Shown: one piece after another, positions 15,840 through 24,259 of the stretch | How positions within the stretch are numbered: the stretch's first letter is position 1 | Layout of the letters: each line of letters opens with the position of its first letter | Assembly (NCBI GenBank): GCA_963676845.2 | Contig: CAXXKK010000034.1 | Span: 1 to 64,000 of the forward strand | Direction: 5' to 3' | DNA from: G963662675 sp963676845 | Lineage (GTDB): Bacteria; Bacteroidota; Bacteroidia; Bacteroidales; Prolixibacteraceae | Length of the DNA stretch: 64,000 bases | Made by a program: the position numbers and the translations under genes | Notes under the pieces: generated by a model | What the model was told of the DNA's origin: nothing | The model's database searches: none | What the model saw: the letters and a program-made list of their open reading frames with translations, nothing else

Positions 15840-18800
15840 TTATTCTTCTATTCCTAAAGTATTTTTAGCTCCACTGAAGATGGTTTTCCACCAGTAGTTA
15901 ATGATTGACTTCTTAGGGTCTCTTTCATAGTACATGGGGTCAGGTAGAAGGATTTTTGCCCGTGGTGTTTTGGATCGGAACATCAGGTTGTTTGCCAGGA
16001 AAGAAGCAAACTTGTTTGTTTTTATATTTCCGTTTTTTTGCTCCAAAATCGAAATTTTCAGGTCTTCATAAGTAAATCGTAGCTTACCTTCTGAACGAAT
16101 GGAGTCTGCGTCAAACTCAAACTCAAATCGGTTTGCAATGCCGGAACGGATGTTTATACGTGCGTTATCTTCAGTTACCGGGTTTAGTGCTGTTAAGTCG
16201 AAAGACGAGAGTGATCCGGAAACTGAAAATTGATCATTAGCAGATTTGAGCTTGAACACCATATCTACATTTAAATCACTGGCATTCATAAAACGTGCCG
16301 AAGCTGATAAAATCGCTTCATCTTCCTGTGGAAGATTTGAAACAGGCTGTATTTTCCCATTCATATTGCTGAAATAAACAGTTCCCGGATTTGGGCTTTC
16401 GTCGGTTTGTTCAGTGTACGATACATAGGAGTTTGTCACGTTGAGTGAATCAAAATAGATAGGTACTGAAAAATCCCTCAACGTCTTTTGAGGCAATGCC
16501 CGGTACTGGTTTTCATTGAATGGAGTGCGTTGGTCTCGATAGATTTTGACATTGGCATTTTCAACTGAAATTTGTTGTCCGGTGTAGCCTTCTCCGGTTA
16601 GCCAACTGTTAAGGTCAATTCCTTTGATTTCTATATTTCCAACTTTCCCGGAGTAATAGTCTGTTTGATAAGGAATAACTTGCTGAAAACCTTCCTTTGT
16701 ATAAATGGGGTCAATCTCAAAATTAGAAATGCTTAGTTTATTCCCATCGCTTGTATAGGAAATGCGTTTGGTATTTAGGTTATAATATTGGTTTTTATCC
16801 TGGCAACTGTAGTCATTTAGGGTAATTAACAAGTTTTCTGCACCTAGTGGATTTTGAGAACGGGTGCTATCCAGCTTTACGTTTTTCAAAGTAAAATCAA
16901 CATCATTAAAACTGGATGTTGATGAATCATGGAGATAATTAAAGTCTGCTTTTTCAATGTTTATTTCATCGGCAATTAGTTCATTCATAATAACCCGAAG
17001 GTCTTTAGGTAAAGAGGGGAGAAGTGGATTTTTTGCCGATGTTTTTCTGTTCTGTCGAAATGAAAATTTTGGATTATCGATTAGGATTTTTTCAGAATAA
17101 AACTGATTGTCCTCGAATGCTTTTTGGTGATCCAGCCCTTCAAAACGAAGTTCAGGAATCTGAATTTGCTGGATTGTTTGATCAACTTCCTGTTGATTAG
17201 AAAGGATGTCCAGTTTGTAAAAAGACAGTAATTTGTCGGATGAGGAATAAGTTATGGAGTCCGTTTTTATGTCGTATGGAATATTTTGCGGAGAAACATG
17301 CAAGGTATTCATTTTTGCCAGAATCTCACTGAAATCGAATTGTGCAACAGGGCTGTCTTCTTTTTTATTAAGCTTTACATTCTCAACCTTGAGGTTAAGC
17401 TTCGAGCTCGCAATTTGTACCGGTGAAAGCTCTGCAAGGGCGTATAGAATTAATTGTCCGTCGTTCAGGTTGCTGTGCTGAATATTTATCCCATTGATTT
17501 CTTTGGGAAGAGGGACTGAAAAATCCTTGAAATTAAATTTACCCTGACTTTGACCACCATGTCTGTAGATCTCTATTTGTGGTGAACTTAGATTTAAATT
17601 ATTAACAACGAGTTCGTTATTCCGGAAATATTGCTCAAAGTCAAAACCTGACAATTTTATTTGAGGTACATCGATATGTAAATTCCATGGAATGTTTTTA
17701 TAGGAATCGCTGGTAATATCCGGGTAAAGGAGTGCTTCATTGATCAGGATGATTGAGTCTTTTGATGACAGGTTAATCTCACTTACCTGCAGATGATGCA
17801 CATTATCCGATAATTTAAAAAGATGATCTTTTAGGGTCAGGTTGAAATAATCAGAAAATAAGAACCTTTTCTTGCCTAACTCTTCATCATTTAAAATGAA
17901 ATTATCGAGCGATAAATTAAAATTGTTGGTAACATCAATTGTTTTTCCTTGTCGACTATGACTAACCAGATTAATTGTTCCACCTGTTGAGCGAATTGTT
18001 TCAACTTTAATCTGACTGATGTAATTTTTTAGCAACTCGTAAAACTCATCCAGGTTCGGATTTTTGTTTTTCTGATTTAGCTCGCTGAAGATTTCCAGAT
18101 AAATGGTTGGATTTATAATTTCCAGCGTATTTATACGAAGTTCTTCATTGAAGAAGGCCTGGTGAATATCAGTGTTTCTTAGGTTTAAGGCAGGAATTGT
18201 AACCCGGTATAGCTCTGATTTATTGAGCTTGGCCAGGCGATTTTCTGCATTCGTTGCGTTATCTGGTTGAAGGTTTATGTCTTTAATCGCAACCATTTTG
18301 TTTTGCGATGAGATGCTTAATTCCCCTACTTGTAATTGGTGAAAATGGTCTGCCAGGTTCATGGTGTAGTCTCTAAAATTGAGTTCAATGTCTTCGGCAA
18401 AGAAAAGCTTGTCGGTACTGCTTACACTAGCCGAGTCCAGCGAAAATCCGGCAAGGTCAAGTGTGAAATCAGTTTTAATAATTCCATGGTCACGAGCATC
18501 TCTTTTATCATTGATGGTAATGTTCCCATCATTAATCAATACTCGTTCAGTATAAATTCCTTTGATGTAATCCCGAATGAAATTATACAAGAGGCTACTT
18601 TCGTCTATTGTTGTTTTTGCGGGCTGGTTTTGCTGATTTATTATAAGCGTAGGCTTATAAGCAGCGATTTCTTTCAACGGAAGCTCCCGCAGATGATAGA
18701 GTTGGGCAAAATCAATTTGATGGAGTAAAATGCTGTCGCATTGCATCTCAACAACGGTTGGAAGTGTATTTGACGAATTAATAGCATGAAGCCTTAATTG

Positions 18801-20066
18801 TTCTGTACTGATAATGCTGTCTTTATTTGATGCGTAAATATTTGATGTCTCAAACTGATGGACTTCGTCATTTAGAAGGATTTTATAATTATCGATATTT
18901 AGTTTGATTTGATCAGAATAAAGGATTTTTGCTGGATTTGTATTTGATGTAGAATCCAGTTCAAAATAGTCTACATTAACTTTTAGTCCGTTTAATTCCT
19001 GAAAAGATTTACTGCTGTCTGACCGCGACTCAATTTTCATGCGATTTCCTATAAATGCAAGGTGATTGACAGCAATCAGGTTAAAGTCATTTTTAATAAG
19101 TTGATATAAATCAAAATCTCGTATTTCTCTTAGGTTGATGTGTTTTGCTCTTTGAGGTGGACGAATACGAAGGTCGCAATCATTTAAAAACAGGGAGTCG
19201 AGCCGGATCGTATCGTTGTCAAAAATTCCACGGATGTTGTCAGCCGTAATTTTCATCGTTGGGACATTAACCCAGTAATAAGCCTGGTTTCTATCGGTAG
19301 TGTCTACAGGAACTAAACTGAGATTTGTTCCTGTTATGTTCTGTCGTTTTATCGAATAATCAAGTTTGTCAACATGTATATAGTGAAGGCTGTCACTTAA
19401 TGTTCGGTTAAAATCTTGTAGTGAAAGCGAGATGTCATCAGCAGTAAAATATTCGTCGTGCCTGACAAGTAGTGCCGAATCAATAAAAAAGTTTTTTATG
19501 CCTACGTCAAAAGTTTTAATAGAGCTGAACTTTTGTAAGTCAACATCCATTTTAAACTGGCTGATTTGTGCATTCTTAAAGTTTATGGTTGAAATGGAAA
19601 TACTTTTCAGATCTTCATTAAAAAATGGTAATAAAACGGTGTACAATTCAGCCGTATCAAGAACCTCGCTTTTTTGTTGATTTGTACCATACGATTCTAA
19701 AAGCGGTTCGGTTATTTCAAGTTCCTCAAGAGCGAGGTTGCTTTCCGATAAAAATTTAATGACAGCTATATTTTTAGCTTGTAGCTTACGGGCTGAAAAA
19801 TAGTAATATGAGTTTGATTTTCTATCGGATTTTAATTCAACCTCCTCAAATGAAATACTTTTTTGTAGCAGGTTAATTTTTATCTCGGAAATGCTCAATT
19901 GATATTCTCCTGAGCTGGAATTGGAAATAAAAGACTGAAGCTGATGTTGTATGTAAGATGGGAGAATATGAAAAGTTGAAACGTACAATCCCCCTATTAA
20001 AAGTAATAGGAACGCTGATAACCAGTAGAGTAGTGTTTTTATGCGTGGACGTTTCTTTTCTTTCAT
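15840..20066 (-). CDS. Giant AsmA/TamB-like envelope protein with repeated modules
   Basis: 1408 residues. One N-terminal membrane helix (about 11-31, LLYWLSAFLLLLIGGLYVS) precedes a very long periplasmic part rich in alternating hydrophobic beta strands, as in the AsmA-like bridge-type lipid transfer family. A module recurs about every 175 residues, with cores near 208-230, 384-406, 556-588 and 738-770. Its pattern is roughly (F)xxDIxLxLxDYxxxLxDxxHxLxVxxLxxSxKDS. The C-terminus (MFRSKTPRAKILLPDPMYYE and on to a basic, Trp-containing end) is typical of Bacteroidota members. A role in phospholipid movement between the membranes is an inference from fold class. Monocistronic, convergent with the glycosyltransferase and divergent from the outer-membrane gene at 20307. 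Confidence 0.75.
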   Translation of the reverse strand: MKEKKRPRIKTLLYWLSAFLLLLIGGLYVSTFHILPSYIQHQLQSFISNSSSGEYQLSISEIKINLLQKSISFEEVELKSDRKSNSYYYFSARKLQAKNIAVIKFLSESNLALEELEITEPLLESYGTNQQKSEVLDTAELYTVLLPFFNEDLKSISISTINFKNAQISQFKMDVDLQKFSSIKTFDVGIKNFFIDSALLVRHDEYFTADDISLSLQDFNRTLSDSLHYIHVDKLDYSIKRQNITGTNLSLVPVDTTDRNQAYYWVNVPTMKITADNIRGIFDNDTIRLDSLFLNDCDLRIRPPQRAKHINLREIRDFDLYQLIKNDFNLIAVNHLAFIGNRMKIESRSDSSKSFQELNGLKVNVDYFELDSTSNTNPAKILYSDQIKLNIDNYKILLNDEVHQFETSNIYASNKDSIISTEQLRLHAINSSNTLPTVVEMQCDSILLHQIDFAQLYHLRELPLKEIAAYKPTLIINQQNQPAKTTIDESSLLYNFIRDYIKGIYTERVLINDGNITINDKRDARDHGIIKTDFTLDLAGFSLDSASVSSTDKLFFAEDIELNFRDYTMNLADHFHQLQVGELSISSQNKMVAIKDINLQPDNATNAENRLAKLNKSELYRVTIPALNLRNTDIHQAFFNEELRINTLEIINPTIYLEIFSELNQKNKNPNLDEFYELLKNYISQIKVETIRSTGGTINLVSHSRQGKTIDVTNNFNLSLDNFILNDEELGKKRFLFSDYFNLTLKDHLFKLSDNVHHLQVSEINLSSKDSIILINEALLYPDITSDSYKNIPWNLHIDVPQIKLSGFDFEQYFRNNELVVNNLNLSSPQIEIYRHGGQSQGKFNFKDFSVPLPKEINGINIQHSNLNDGQLILYALAELSPVQIASSKLNLKVENVKLNKKEDSPVAQFDFSEILAKMNTLHVSPQNIPYDIKTDSITYSSSDKLLSFYKLDILSNQQEVDQTIQQIQIPELRFEGLDHQKAFEDNQFYSEKILIDNPKFSFRQNRKTSAKNPLLPSLPKDLRVIMNELIADEINIEKADFNYLHDSSTSSFNDVDFTLKNVKLDSTRSQNPLGAENLLITLNDYSCQDKNQYYNLNTKRISYTSDGNKLSISNFEIDPIYTKEGFQQVIPYQTDYYSGKVGNIEIKGIDLNSWLTGEGYTGQQISVENANVKIYRDQRTPFNENQYRALPQKTLRDFSVPIYFDSLNVTNSYVSYTEQTDESPNPGTVYFSNMNGKIQPVSNLPQEDEAILSASARFMNASDLNVDMVFKLKSANDQFSVSGSLSSFDLTALNPVTEDNARINIRSGIANRFEFEFDADSIRSEGKLRFTYEDLKISILEQKNGNIKTNKFASFLANNLMFRSKTPRAKILLPDPMYYERDPKKSIINYWWKTIFSGAKNTLGIEE

Positions 20067-20306
20067 TCCGGTTTATGGGGAAAATTGGTTTTTATGCTTT
20101 TATTATAGGATTTAAATTTTGTAAAAAAAGTTGCACTAGCAAAGTAAAAAGGATTAATAAATGATGTTTGTGTAACTGAAAATTGAAAAGGGTAGTTTGC
20201 AATCTGTTTCTTATAGAATGGGGAAAACACGTACATTTTATTATAGGATCAGGAAAATTATGTATTTCTTTGAAGAAAGAAATTAACTCAAAACTTTTTT
20301 ACCTAA

Positions 20307-20996
20307 ATGAAACTCGGCTTAACTCTTCTTTTCGTGGCAATCTGTCTATTTGTGGGAGCACAGGAAAATCCGGTACAATTTCAGGAAAATATTGAAGAAC
20401 AATCCAACTCTCCAATATTTGGCTTGGGCTTGTCTGTATCATCTTTTGGTCCAGGTACTTTTTTAACTTATCATTATAGTGATTACCTTAAGTTTAAGGC
20501 TAATGTTAGTTATTTTAATTACAATTATTCTCTTAACGAATTGGTTGATGACTTACAGGGAACAACAAAATTTAGAGTGGGAGGGTTAGGCATTTATTCT
20601 GAGTTTAGCCTTTTAAAATTTCTCTATTTATCTGGTGGTGTTACTACTAACTTTACCTCTATTGGAGCAAAAGGGAAAATGGCTGAATCTGTTATGATTG
20701 GAGATATTGAAATGACTCCTGATGACATTGGAGAGTTAGATGTTAAAATTACCCCGTCGTGGCTATTGTGTCCTTATGTTGGATTTGGATTAGAAAGAAG
20801 GTTAAATGCGTCACGGAGAATGGGGTATTCACTGGAAATTGGCACCTATTTTCAGGGATCACCTGATGTTGAGATGGAGGCTACCGGTATGCTTGAGCCA
20901 ACAGCTTCTGAAGAACAGGAAATGATTATTGAGAATAATATTAAACCCATTGATTTTTGGCCTAGAATAGCCATAAACTTAACCTATAAATTGTAA
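20307..20996 (+). CDS. Predicted outer-membrane beta-barrel protein
   Basis: 229 residues. Signal peptide MKLGLTLLFVAICLFVGAQ, then alternating strands (FLTYHYSDYLKFKANVSYFN, GGLGIYSEFSLLKFLYLSGG, CPYVGFGLERRLN) and a typical barrel end IAINLTYKL. The acidic loop near residues 180-205 is probably extracellular. No named family recognised. It is three bases upstream of a large lipoprotein gene, so the pair is an operon and the two products may form a surface complex. Confidence 0.65.
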   Translation: MKLGLTLLFVAICLFVGAQENPVQFQENIEEQSNSPIFGLGLSVSSFGPGTFLTYHYSDYLKFKANVSYFNYNYSLNELVDDLQGTTKFRVGGLGIYSEFSLLKFLYLSGGVTTNFTSIGAKGKMAESVMIGDIEMTPDDIGELDVKITPSWLLCPYVGFGLERRLNASRRMGYSLEIGTYFQGSPDVEMEATGMLEPTASEEQEMIIENNIKPIDFWPRIAINLTYKL

Positions 20997-20999
20997 GAA

Positions 21000-23216
21000 A
21001 TGGCGTGTAAAAGATTAATCACTTTATCGAAAGTATTACTTCTTAGTTTATTACTGGGGATTATTTCTTGTGAGAAATTTGAAGAACTGGAAACACCCAC
21101 AGAAGGAGTAGATGTTATTTTAAACTACGATATCTTTGATACGTTTATCACTTTACGAATGATTGATGCTCCAACAGGCGAGCTTGTGGGGGCTGCAGAT
21201 GATGAAAAAGTAACCGTGAATATCACAGGAGCAGCTTCAGATGCAATTGTTGATCAACTGGGAAATCACAGTACTGTATTTCAATCGGTCTATGGGATTA
21301 TTAATTTAGCATTAAACCCAAAAGATCCGTGGGTGCCATCGGAAGACAATATTCTTGAGTTGAATTTCAATGCAGATAATAACTCATATAAGGCATCTGA
21401 TCTTAGTCTCGAGTTAGATTCTGTTGGAAATTATATTTGCGACATATACATGGAAAAAAACAATGTTGAATCGCTTGGTGTAAAGGAATATACTTTGATC
21501 CTTCCGTTGGATGAAACAAATAGTCTGAAGGATGAGTTTAGTTTTATGTCAACAGGTGATGAAGTATCTCTGGATATTTCTGCAGGAACTAAATTTCTTG
21601 ATCAGGAAGGCGCTGTTGTAACTGGTGATTTTGTAAAAATGAACATCAAGTTATATCTCGATAAAAATAAAGCAGCGGTTCCGCATTCATTAATAAGTAA
21701 TTTGAAAACACTGGATGGTTCTGTTTCTGAATATGCAATTGATTATTACAATATTTTCGAGCTTTCCTTTTATGATGAATGTAATGAAGCTATTCAGGGA
21801 ACATCTACTCCTTTCCCGGCAACTTTTCAAATAGATGAAGATAATTATAACCCAAACGAAAAACGAGCGGTTAAAGCGGACGATTTTTCTTACTTGTATT
21901 GTTATAATGAAGAGGATGGACAATGGGAAGAACAGGATAAGTTTGAATTGTCTCAAAGTGGTTCCGGATATAAGGTTGAAACTTTATTGTCAACGTCTTC
22001 TTTTAAATCACTGGGAAACTCAGCATCTACCTGTACGCTTAGCGGACAAATCAAATTTCAGATGATGAATACTTTTGAGCAATTACCTGTAGGTGCCAAC
22101 TTATTGTTGTATCGGGAATTTGATAATAAACTGATAGGATCAAAAAGCTTAAGTATTGAAGGAAATGGACAACAATTTGACTTTAATTATACATCGATTG
22201 AAGGTGAAGCTATTCGTTTTCAGGTGAAGTATCAATCTGTCAACAATCCTTTCAATGTGAATTCTTCTGACTTTTATTTTGATGAAGGTTGTGGAATATT
22301 GGAAGATATGCTTGTTTCTAATATTACATCCACCCGTGTTCAAATCGACGGACAGCTTCGGGTAAACTGTTCTGGCTTTATTCCTACAGAAGGTCTGGAT
22401 GCTTATGTTGATATTTATCAGACTTCTGATAATACGAGGCTATACCGTAAAAGAGTGACTTTAACATCTTCTGAAAACTTAATAGATATTTCAACAGGAA
22501 CATTGGCCGACAATGATGTGTATGTAAAACTTACTCCAATTACAAGTATATATACTGTTGATGTGTCTTCTCAAAACAATTATTTTAATACTTCATTGGG
22601 ATCATTTAATTGGGTATCTAATGTAAGTATTCAAGATAACTCGAATGAATTCAATTTTATTTTTGACATAGATGATAGCTTTGGTAATCAGGAAATAAAG
22701 GTTAAAGCAGATTTTTATAATAAGAAGACAAAACGAATTGATAGAAGTGTTACATTTTTGGTTTCGAATGAAACATCTGTATTTCACCAGAAGCTATTGC
22801 TTTCAGGCGATACAAATTATACAATTAAGATAAAGCGATTTGCTGATGCAAGACAGTTTATGGCGTTTCCTTATGAGAAAGAATTTAACAGTTCAAATAA
22901 AGATGTGATTAATTTTAATATTGAATTACTTCCTGTTACCAAAGAATATGTAAATGCTGAAGTTGAGATTCTTTGTGGAGAATCGATAATCTATCCATCT
23001 ATAAATGGAATGTACAGAACTGTTTGGGATGACACCTGGACTAATGTGGAAATTGAAGATGGCTTTTTTATTGACTATTTAGAGATTGGAGCAACTTACC
23101 AGATTGGTACTGTTTACGAGAATAAGCTTGAATCAATTTTTTATGATGTTGAGGAAACCGATATTGATGTTCAAATGGAAATTGATGGAGATTTCTGTGA
23201 GGATATTGGGTGGTAA
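21000..23216 (+). CDS. Large lipoprotein of unknown function
   Basis: 738 residues. A lipoprotein signal peptide ends LGIISC (Cys at about residue 24), followed by a long, acidic, beta-rich protein without a catalytic signature I recognise. Several segments look like Ig- or carboxypeptidase-regulatory-like sandwich domains (for example CTLSGQIKFQMMNTFEQLPV and the Cys-containing starts of later segments), which often serve as binding or spacer domains on the surface. It starts three bases after the barrel gene and is followed by a strong bidirectional terminator. A surface-exposed partner of the barrel is a reasonable guess. Confidence 0.6.
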   Translation: MACKRLITLSKVLLLSLLLGIISCEKFEELETPTEGVDVILNYDIFDTFITLRMIDAPTGELVGAADDEKVTVNITGAASDAIVDQLGNHSTVFQSVYGIINLALNPKDPWVPSEDNILELNFNADNNSYKASDLSLELDSVGNYICDIYMEKNNVESLGVKEYTLILPLDETNSLKDEFSFMSTGDEVSLDISAGTKFLDQEGAVVTGDFVKMNIKLYLDKNKAAVPHSLISNLKTLDGSVSEYAIDYYNIFELSFYDECNEAIQGTSTPFPATFQIDEDNYNPNEKRAVKADDFSYLYCYNEEDGQWEEQDKFELSQSGSGYKVETLLSTSSFKSLGNSASTCTLSGQIKFQMMNTFEQLPVGANLLLYREFDNKLIGSKSLSIEGNGQQFDFNYTSIEGEAIRFQVKYQSVNNPFNVNSSDFYFDEGCGILEDMLVSNITSTRVQIDGQLRVNCSGFIPTEGLDAYVDIYQTSDNTRLYRKRVTLTSSENLIDISTGTLADNDVYVKLTPITSIYTVDVSSQNNYFNTSLGSFNWVSNVSIQDNSNEFNFIFDIDDSFGNQEIKVKADFYNKKTKRIDRSVTFLVSNETSVFHQKLLLSGDTNYTIKIKRFADARQFMAFPYEKEFNSSNKDVINFNIELLPVTKEYVNAEVEILCGESIIYPSINGMYRTVWDDTWTNVEIEDGFFIDYLEIGATYQIGTVYENKLESIFYDVEETDIDVQMEIDGDFCEDIGW

Positions 23217-23234
23217 AACAGATAATTAGAACAT

Positions 23235-23278
23235 AAAAGAAGAAGCTTTCCTTGAAAGGAAAGCTTCTTCTTTTATAA
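23235..23278. terminator. Bidirectional terminator between convergent genes
   Basis: A 19-base arm (23235-23253, ending GCTTTCCTT) pairs perfectly with 23256-23274. Both sides are A/T-runs, so it can stop transcripts from the lipoprotein gene on the + strand and from the isomerase gene on the - strand. Confidence 0.85.
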
Positions 23279-23291
23279 TTATATTTTGAGA

Positions 23292-24206
23292 CTACACTAT
23301 TTTTGCAATGTTATTATAGCTTGTAGTAACATCTTCAAGTGATTGAGCAGTGTCTTGCTCATAGAATATATGCTTCATTCCAGCTAGTTCAGCACCTGTC
23401 ATAATACGAGCAAAGTCAACATCACCTTCACCTGCTCTTACAATACTTTCTGATGACAGTTTGTAATCTTTGAAGTGGAATAATGGGAAACGTCCTGGAT
23501 GTTCTGCAAACATTTCAAGAGGATCCATTCCTCCTGCAAGAACCCAACCCATATCCATTTCCATTTTCACCATATCCTTATCTGTTTGAGATAAAATACG
23601 TTCATATGGAGTTTTCCCATCAACAGGGTCAAATTCTGTTGCGTGGTTATGATAAGCAAACTGGATGCCAGCTTCTTTGCATTTTTCTCCAGCTTTTACA
23701 AAAGTCTCAATTGAAGTATTGATTTCATCTACAGTTCCAATAGGAGTATTTGCACATACTACATAATCCCATCCACCTTCCATGGCATCTTCCATAATAA
23801 GGTCAAGGTCATTCTGAAGGGTTCTCATTCCTTCAATATATGCTTTCAACTGTTCGGTCATTTCCATGCCTTCAGGAAGATTAAGTGCACCTCCTGCTGA
23901 ATGGTGGGCAATCCATTTCATGCCAAGATCTTCAATCATCATTTTTAGATCTTTAGGTTTTTGACCGTAATACATACCACCGCCGCCACCTGCAGTCTCA
24001 ATTTCTTTAAAGCCAATTTTAGCCAGTTCAGCTAAAAAAGCTTTAGTGTCGTCACCCATAAAGTTTGTACATGTAAACATTTGGATGCCAATTGGTTGAT
24101 TGCCAGGTAGTAGTTTGCTGAGTGAAGCATTTGCTACTGAAGGAAGTATAATGCTACCTGCAGCCATTGCTCCTGTGTTTTTTAGGAATTTTCTTCTTGT
24201 ATTCAT
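23292..24206 (-). CDS. Sugar phosphate isomerase/epimerase-like TIM-barrel protein with Tat signal
   Basis: 304 residues from the ATG at 24206; the open frame goes further upstream but the twin-arginine signal (NTRRKFLKNTGAMAAGSIIL) starts here. The rest matches the xylose-isomerase-like/AP-endonuclease-2 TIM-barrel family: GIQMFTCTNFMGDDTKAFLAE, EIETAGGGGGMYYG, AYHNHATEFDP, KMEMDMGWVLAGG, LFHFKDYK and the final FYEQD. His and Asp/Glu residues of these motifs form the metal site in the family. Export by Tat suggests it folds with its metal in the cytoplasm and acts in the periplasm on an unknown sugar. It lies 53 bases after the histidine kinase gene on the same strand. Confidence 0.82.
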   Translation of the reverse strand: MNTRRKFLKNTGAMAAGSIILPSVANASLSKLLPGNQPIGIQMFTCTNFMGDDTKAFLAELAKIGFKEIETAGGGGGMYYGQKPKDLKMMIEDLGMKWIAHHSAGGALNLPEGMEMTEQLKAYIEGMRTLQNDLDLIMEDAMEGGWDYVVCANTPIGTVDEINTSIETFVKAGEKCKEAGIQFAYHNHATEFDPVDGKTPYERILSQTDKDMVKMEMDMGWVLAGGMDPLEMFAEHPGRFPLFHFKDYKLSSESIVRAGEGDVDFARIMTGAELAGMKHIFYEQDTAQSLEDVTTSYNNIAKIV

Positions 24207-24259
24207 AATCGTATTGGTTTTAAAGATGATTTTAAAGTTAGTGAAATATATAAATTGCA

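Noticed and set aside
18336..18728. 130-residue frame antisense to the AsmA-like gene
   Set aside because: Lies wholly inside a clearly coding gene, lacks RBS and family features.
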